A DNA stretch of 64,000 bases, taken from contig CAWFAI010000017.1 in NCBI GenBank assembly GCA_963813725.1, positions 168,120 to 232,119 of the forward strand. Reading direction: 5' to 3'. The position numbers and the translations under genes are program-made. This DNA comes from VGBV01 sp963813725. Its GTDB lineage: Bacteria; Actinomycetota; Thermoleophilia; Solirubrobacterales; 70-9. Under the pieces are notes generated by a model. It was not told the DNA's origin, searched no databases, and was given only the letters and a program-made list of their open reading frames with translations. Positions 61,259 to 64,000 of the stretch are shown piece by piece (the stretch's first letter is position 1; each line of letters begins with the position of its first letter).

Positions 61259-61289
61259 GCCGACTAGAGCCCGTCGATCACCTTCTGCG

Positions 61290-61313
61290 CGGTGTAAACG
61301 GCTTTGCAGGCCG
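61290..61313. repeat. 24-bp copy of the tRNA-Cys anticodon arm region
   Basis: Identical over 24 bases to 62630-62653 inside tRNA-Cys, same orientation. It lies 21 bases after the end of duplication copy B. With the tRNA it brackets the RTX-like gene, like attL/attR. No integrase is seen. Confidence 0.65.
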
Positions 61314-61428
61314 ATCGGATTTCACCGTTTGCGGGAGCTTTGGCTACGGTGCGCCCGCCGGTGCGCCAGTCGCGCATCGTGAGGGTGCTGCTTTTCGTCC
61401 AAAGCGGTAGCGTGTTGTAGCCAGGGGC

Positions 61429-62538
61429 ATGTCTCAGGGAGCGATCAAGAAGGCAGGCGCGGTCGCGCTCGCGGCCCTCGGCGCGATGAGGTGTGTCCTG
61501 ATCGCATCGCCCGCGGCCCTGGCCTCGACTGTGACGGTGACCGGCGGCAACACGCTCAGGCTCTCCGAGACAGGCAATGAGACGAATCACATCACGGTCT
61601 ACGTCGACGCCGGGACGGACGGCTACTACTCGGTCAGGGATACGGCAGCGACGCTGACTCCGAGCGGAACCTGCGTCGCGGTGGATGCACACTTCGCCGT
61701 TTGCCCGGGCACGGGCATCAAGACGATCATCGTCCAGACCGGCGACCGCGCCGACGCGATCACGCTCGACGCGATTCCCGGCACGGTCAGCGAGACAGTC
61801 GAGGGGGGCTCGGGAAACGATTACATCACCGGCGCCAATACACTCGGCACGGTCAGCGGCGGATCAGGCAACGACGACGTGCACGGACGGGGAACCGTGA
61901 ACGGCGGCGCCGGCAATGACCGGCTGACGGGGTCGCCGCTGGCCGACAACCTCCGCGGCGGCAGCGGGAGGGACAACCTCGACGGCGGGTTCGGGGCGGA
62001 CGACATCGCCGGCGGCAGCCAGACCGACACCCTCGTGTATTCGGAGAGGGTCGACGGGGTCAACGTGACGATCGGCTCGGGCAACTTCAACGATGGCGGT
62101 CCCCAGGACCAGACGGGCAGCCGCCGCGACACGGTGCACGGCGATGTCGAGGTTCAGTTCGGAACCGAGCACAATGACGTGCTCGTCGGGGACCGCACGC
62201 CGGAGACGCTGGTCGGGCTCGGCGGCGACGACTTCGAAGTCGGAAACGGCGGGGGCGACACCGTGCTCGGCTCTGACGGCAGCGACATCCTGCGCGGCGG
62301 TCCCGGGGGTAACCGGCTGTTCGGCAAGTCAGGGAACGACCGCCTGGCGGGTGGCCCCGACCACGACTTCCTCCGCGGCGGGACCGGGCTCGACGTGATG
62401 ATGGGCAAGAACGGGATCGACCGCATCAACGCGCGCGACGGCGCGCGCGACGTGAAGATCAGCTGCGGGCCGGGCCCGAAGCGGCTCGAGGGCGCCAAGC
62501 GGGACGGGCGCCTCGACCCGCGTCCCCGCTCCTGCTGA
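61429..62538 (+). CDS. Secreted RTX-type calcium-binding repeat protein
   Basis: 369 residues. Signal peptide region (AVALAALGAMRCVLIASPAALA). Residues ~115-330 hold many Gly/Asp nonapeptides (EGGSGNDYI, SGGSGNDDV, NGGAGNDRL, RGGSGRDNL, DGGFGADDI, RGGPGGNRL) that form a parallel beta-roll binding Ca. No enzymatic domain seen; likely surface or extracellular. It sits between tRNA-Cys and the 24-bp tRNA copy. ATG 61429 is the first in frame. Confidence 0.82.
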   Translation: MSQGAIKKAGAVALAALGAMRCVLIASPAALASTVTVTGGNTLRLSETGNETNHITVYVDAGTDGYYSVRDTAATLTPSGTCVAVDAHFAVCPGTGIKTIIVQTGDRADAITLDAIPGTVSETVEGGSGNDYITGANTLGTVSGGSGNDDVHGRGTVNGGAGNDRLTGSPLADNLRGGSGRDNLDGGFGADDIAGGSQTDTLVYSERVDGVNVTIGSGNFNDGGPQDQTGSRRDTVHGDVEVQFGTEHNDVLVGDRTPETLVGLGGDDFEVGNGGGDTVLGSDGSDILRGGPGGNRLFGKSGNDRLAGGPDHDFLRGGTGLDVMMGKNGIDRINARDGARDVKISCGPGPKRLEGAKRDGRLDPRPRSC

Positions 62539-62608
62539 CCGAGCGCGGATAGGAGCGCCTTCGCGTTGACGCCGGCGGCGAGAGCGGGATCTGGCGTGGT
62601 GATGGGAA

Positions 62609-62679
62609 AGGCGCCAACCGGAATCGAACCGGTGTAAACGGCTTTGCAGGCCGCTGCGTAGCCACTCCGCCATGGCGCC
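62609..62679 (-). tRNA. tRNA-Cys (anticodon GCA)
   Basis: On the minus strand: acceptor GGCGCC paired with GGCGCC at the 3' end, discriminator T, anticodon loop CTGCAAA (anticodon GCA) on stem CGGC/GCCG, T-arm CCGG-TTCGATT-CCGG. 71 nt without CCA. Confidence 0.93.
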
Positions 62680-62722
62680 GTATCGGCTTACCTACGCCGA
62701 ATCCGAGGGTACCCGCTCGCTG

Positions 62723-63530
62723 ATGGGCTCGGTGCCCACAGAGGTGCGGCATGATCCCGACCGAGATCTCGTGGATGCGCGGCCGCATGTGATCCTGCTT
62801 CCCGGGGCCGTGCTTCCGGCCGACTTGGCTTATGGCGAGCTGCTGAAGGCCCTCGGTGACGAGGTCGAGGCGCTGGCGAAGGAGCTCGAGGTCTACGTGG
62901 GCGAGGAGCCTCCGCCCGACTACGGGCTCGATGTCGAGATCGAGGGAATCCTGCGAGCAGCCGAGGCCTCCGGGTTCGACCGCTTCCACCTCGTCGGCTA
63001 CTCCGCCGGAGGAGCCTCGAGCCTTGCCTTCGCCGCAAGGCACCGGGAGCGGCTGCAAAGCCTCGCGCTGCTGGAACCCGCGTGGGCGGGGAACGATGGG
63101 CTCGACCCGGCCGAGGCGGCGGTCTGGCGAGAGTACGACCGGGTCAGGGGTCTTCCGCCGGAAGAGATGATGCCGGCGTTCATGCGGGCCAACCTCGGGC
63201 CGGGCGTCGAACCACCCCCGCCACCGCCGGGACCGCCGCCACCGTGGATGGCAAAGCGGCCGGCCGGGGTGAAGGCGATCATTCGAGCGTTCAAGGCCGC
63301 CGAGCTCGATTTCGACGCGCTTCGCCGTCTCCAGGCTCCCGTCTACTACGCGCTGGGCGGCCTCAGCAACCCCGACCAGTACGCGAAGATCGCCGAGCGC
63401 CTGGGTGGCGCGTTTCCGGACTTCACGCTCGAGATGTTCGAGGAGCGCCATCACTTCGATCCGCCGCACCGCGCGGAGCCCGAGCGACTCGCTTCATCGC
63501 TTCGAGGCCCTATGGGCCCGGAGCGGCTAG
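62723..63530 (+). CDS. Alpha/beta hydrolase, one-base insertion near the 3' end
   Basis: About 268 residues when repaired. ARPHVILLPGAVLPADLAYGELLKAL, the nucleophile elbow VGYSAGGASS (GxSxG), LALLEPAWAG, VYYALGGLSNPDQY (Asp region) and HHFDPPHRAEPERLA (His region). An extra C at about 63510 pushes the frame through the opposite gene; removing it gives SLRGLWARSG and a TAG at 63528-63530 that shares CTAG with the converging gene. Start uncertain; ATG 62723 avoids the tRNA. Confidence 0.75.
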
Positions 63531-63985
63531 CGGCCGAGGGTGCGCAGCATCTCCCGAGCCCGCAAGGGGACGGGGCCGATCGCCTGGCGCACGTCGGCGA
63601 CGCCGGAGCGCAGCTCGACGTCGCCCACCTCTATCAGGCGCTGATCGTCCTGGAGGCCGGCGAGCATCTCGTCGGCTCCTTCCGCCTCGTTGGCTGCCAT
63701 CTCGATCAACTCACCGCCCTTGAGGGAGCCCGGCGGCACCGCCGGCTCGTCGAAGCTGCGGACGGCGAGGCCGTGCCGGGAGGCGAAGCCGGTATAGGCG
63801 CGCCGGGCGCCGGCGTAGGCACGCTGCACCGAGCCGAACAGCTGCTCCTCTAGCCGCTCGGCGCTCTGGTCGTCAAGGCGCTCGTGGGCGGCGCCCAGGT
63901 ACTCCAGGGCCGCGCCGACCAACTCGGCCGACTCGGCCAGGGCCTCGAGCAGCCCTTCGCGTCCTTCAAGATTCGTATAGGCCAA
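63527..63985 (-). CDS. Helical hypothetical protein
   Basis: 152 residues, mostly helical with Ala/Glu/Leu-rich stretches (EGLLEALAESAELVGAALEYLGAAHERLDDQSAERLEEQLFGSVQRAYAGARRAY). No signal peptide or known domain. The C-terminal half (GSLKGGELIEMAANEAEGADEMLAGLQDDQRLIEVGD) is also helical. Only 15 bases of sequence remain upstream of the ATG. Confidence 0.6.
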   Translation of the reverse strand: MAYTNLEGREGLLEALAESAELVGAALEYLGAAHERLDDQSAERLEEQLFGSVQRAYAGARRAYTGFASRHGLAVRSFDEPAVPPGSLKGGELIEMAANEAEGADEMLAGLQDDQRLIEVGDVELRSGVADVRQAIGPVPLRAREMLRTLGR

Positions 63986-64000
63986 GGGAAAGCGGCTGAT

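Larger units (their letters stand above)
59778..61268. repeat. Copy B of the tandem duplication
   Basis: Same order as copy A: decarboxylase 5' part (decayed), intergenic region with an ~80-bp insertion, and an intact reductase copy. The 108 bases between the copies (59670-59777) are unique and contain AAGGAG plus ATG at 59733, perhaps the remnant start of another gene. Confidence 0.88.

Noticed and set aside
62672..63853. Full-length reading of the alpha/beta hydrolase ORF through the opposite gene
   Set aside because: Begins inside tRNA-Cys and its 3' third is antisense to a better protein; a one-base correction gives a normal ending at 63530.
1..64000. CRISPR arrays, prophage genes, transposases, integrases, toxin-antitoxin pairs
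   Set aside because: Looked for repeated spacers and family motifs on both strands; none seen, apart from the tRNA-derived repeats reported.

Overview
This 64 kb window is high-GC chromosomal DNA of an actinobacterial type. The secreted-protein and cell-wall repertoire (an LPFTG-anchored protein with a sortase, a c-di-AMP riboswitch in front of wall hydrolases, a Rpf-like transglycosylase) and the style of the housekeeping genes suggest the class Thermoleophilia (Solirubrobacterales-like). That placement is inference; no 16S gene is present.

Layout. 0-13.9 kb is mixed housekeeping: VanZ-like protein, an HDOD-LuxR regulator, gltX and nfo (divergent, sharing start-codon bases), DNA polymerase III alpha (dnaE), a SixA-like phosphatase, a ferritin-like protein, a coiled-coil transglycosylase, a LysR regulator and argG. 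14.0-16.8 kb holds a sortase, two proteins of unknown function and an LPFTG sortase substrate preceded by a tandem structured repeat. 17.0-37.0 kb is a Wzx/Wzy-type exopolysaccharide locus: two O-antigen-ligase-like polymerases, a Wzc-like tyrosine autokinase, a membrane sugar-phosphate transferase, four glycosyltransferases, a flippase, and a seven-gene overlapping operon that includes a D-glucuronyl C5-epimerase, a deacetylase, an epimerase, a nucleotidyltransferase and a DegT aminotransferase. Beside it is a heparin-lyase-fold protein. Together these suggest a uronic-acid-containing, glycosaminoglycan-like surface polymer.

37.0-50.7 kb is a translation and arginine region on the minus strand: trmH-pheS-pheT-argC-argJ-argB-argD, then rpmI-rplT, infC and thrS. 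A second secreted heparin-lyase-like gene is inserted in the opposite orientation between infC and rpmI. 50.8-54.5 kb holds a c-di-AMP riboswitch followed by an RlpA-like protein and an M23 peptidase, a secreted repeat protein, tRNA-Val and an SDR epimerase. 54.5-64 kb is accessory: an orphan leader with a strong intrinsic terminator, hydrolases, cupin, YdeI-like and DUF899 proteins, a tandem duplication (PLP decarboxylase plus reductase, one decarboxylase copy decayed), an RTX-like protein lying between a tRNA-Cys gene and a 24-bp tRNA-Cys fragment, and two final genes.

Quality caveat. Many genes carry single-base indels, including essential ones (dnaE, pheS, rplT), and 25.4-30.2 kb is dense with them. 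The most economical reading is assembly or base-calling error rather than gene loss. I report such genes at their reconstructed full extents and name the frameshift. No stretch over 300 bases lacks a gene or an annotated element; the largest gene-free gaps (16.8-17.0, 50.7-51.0 and 54.5-54.8 kb) each hold a structured element.
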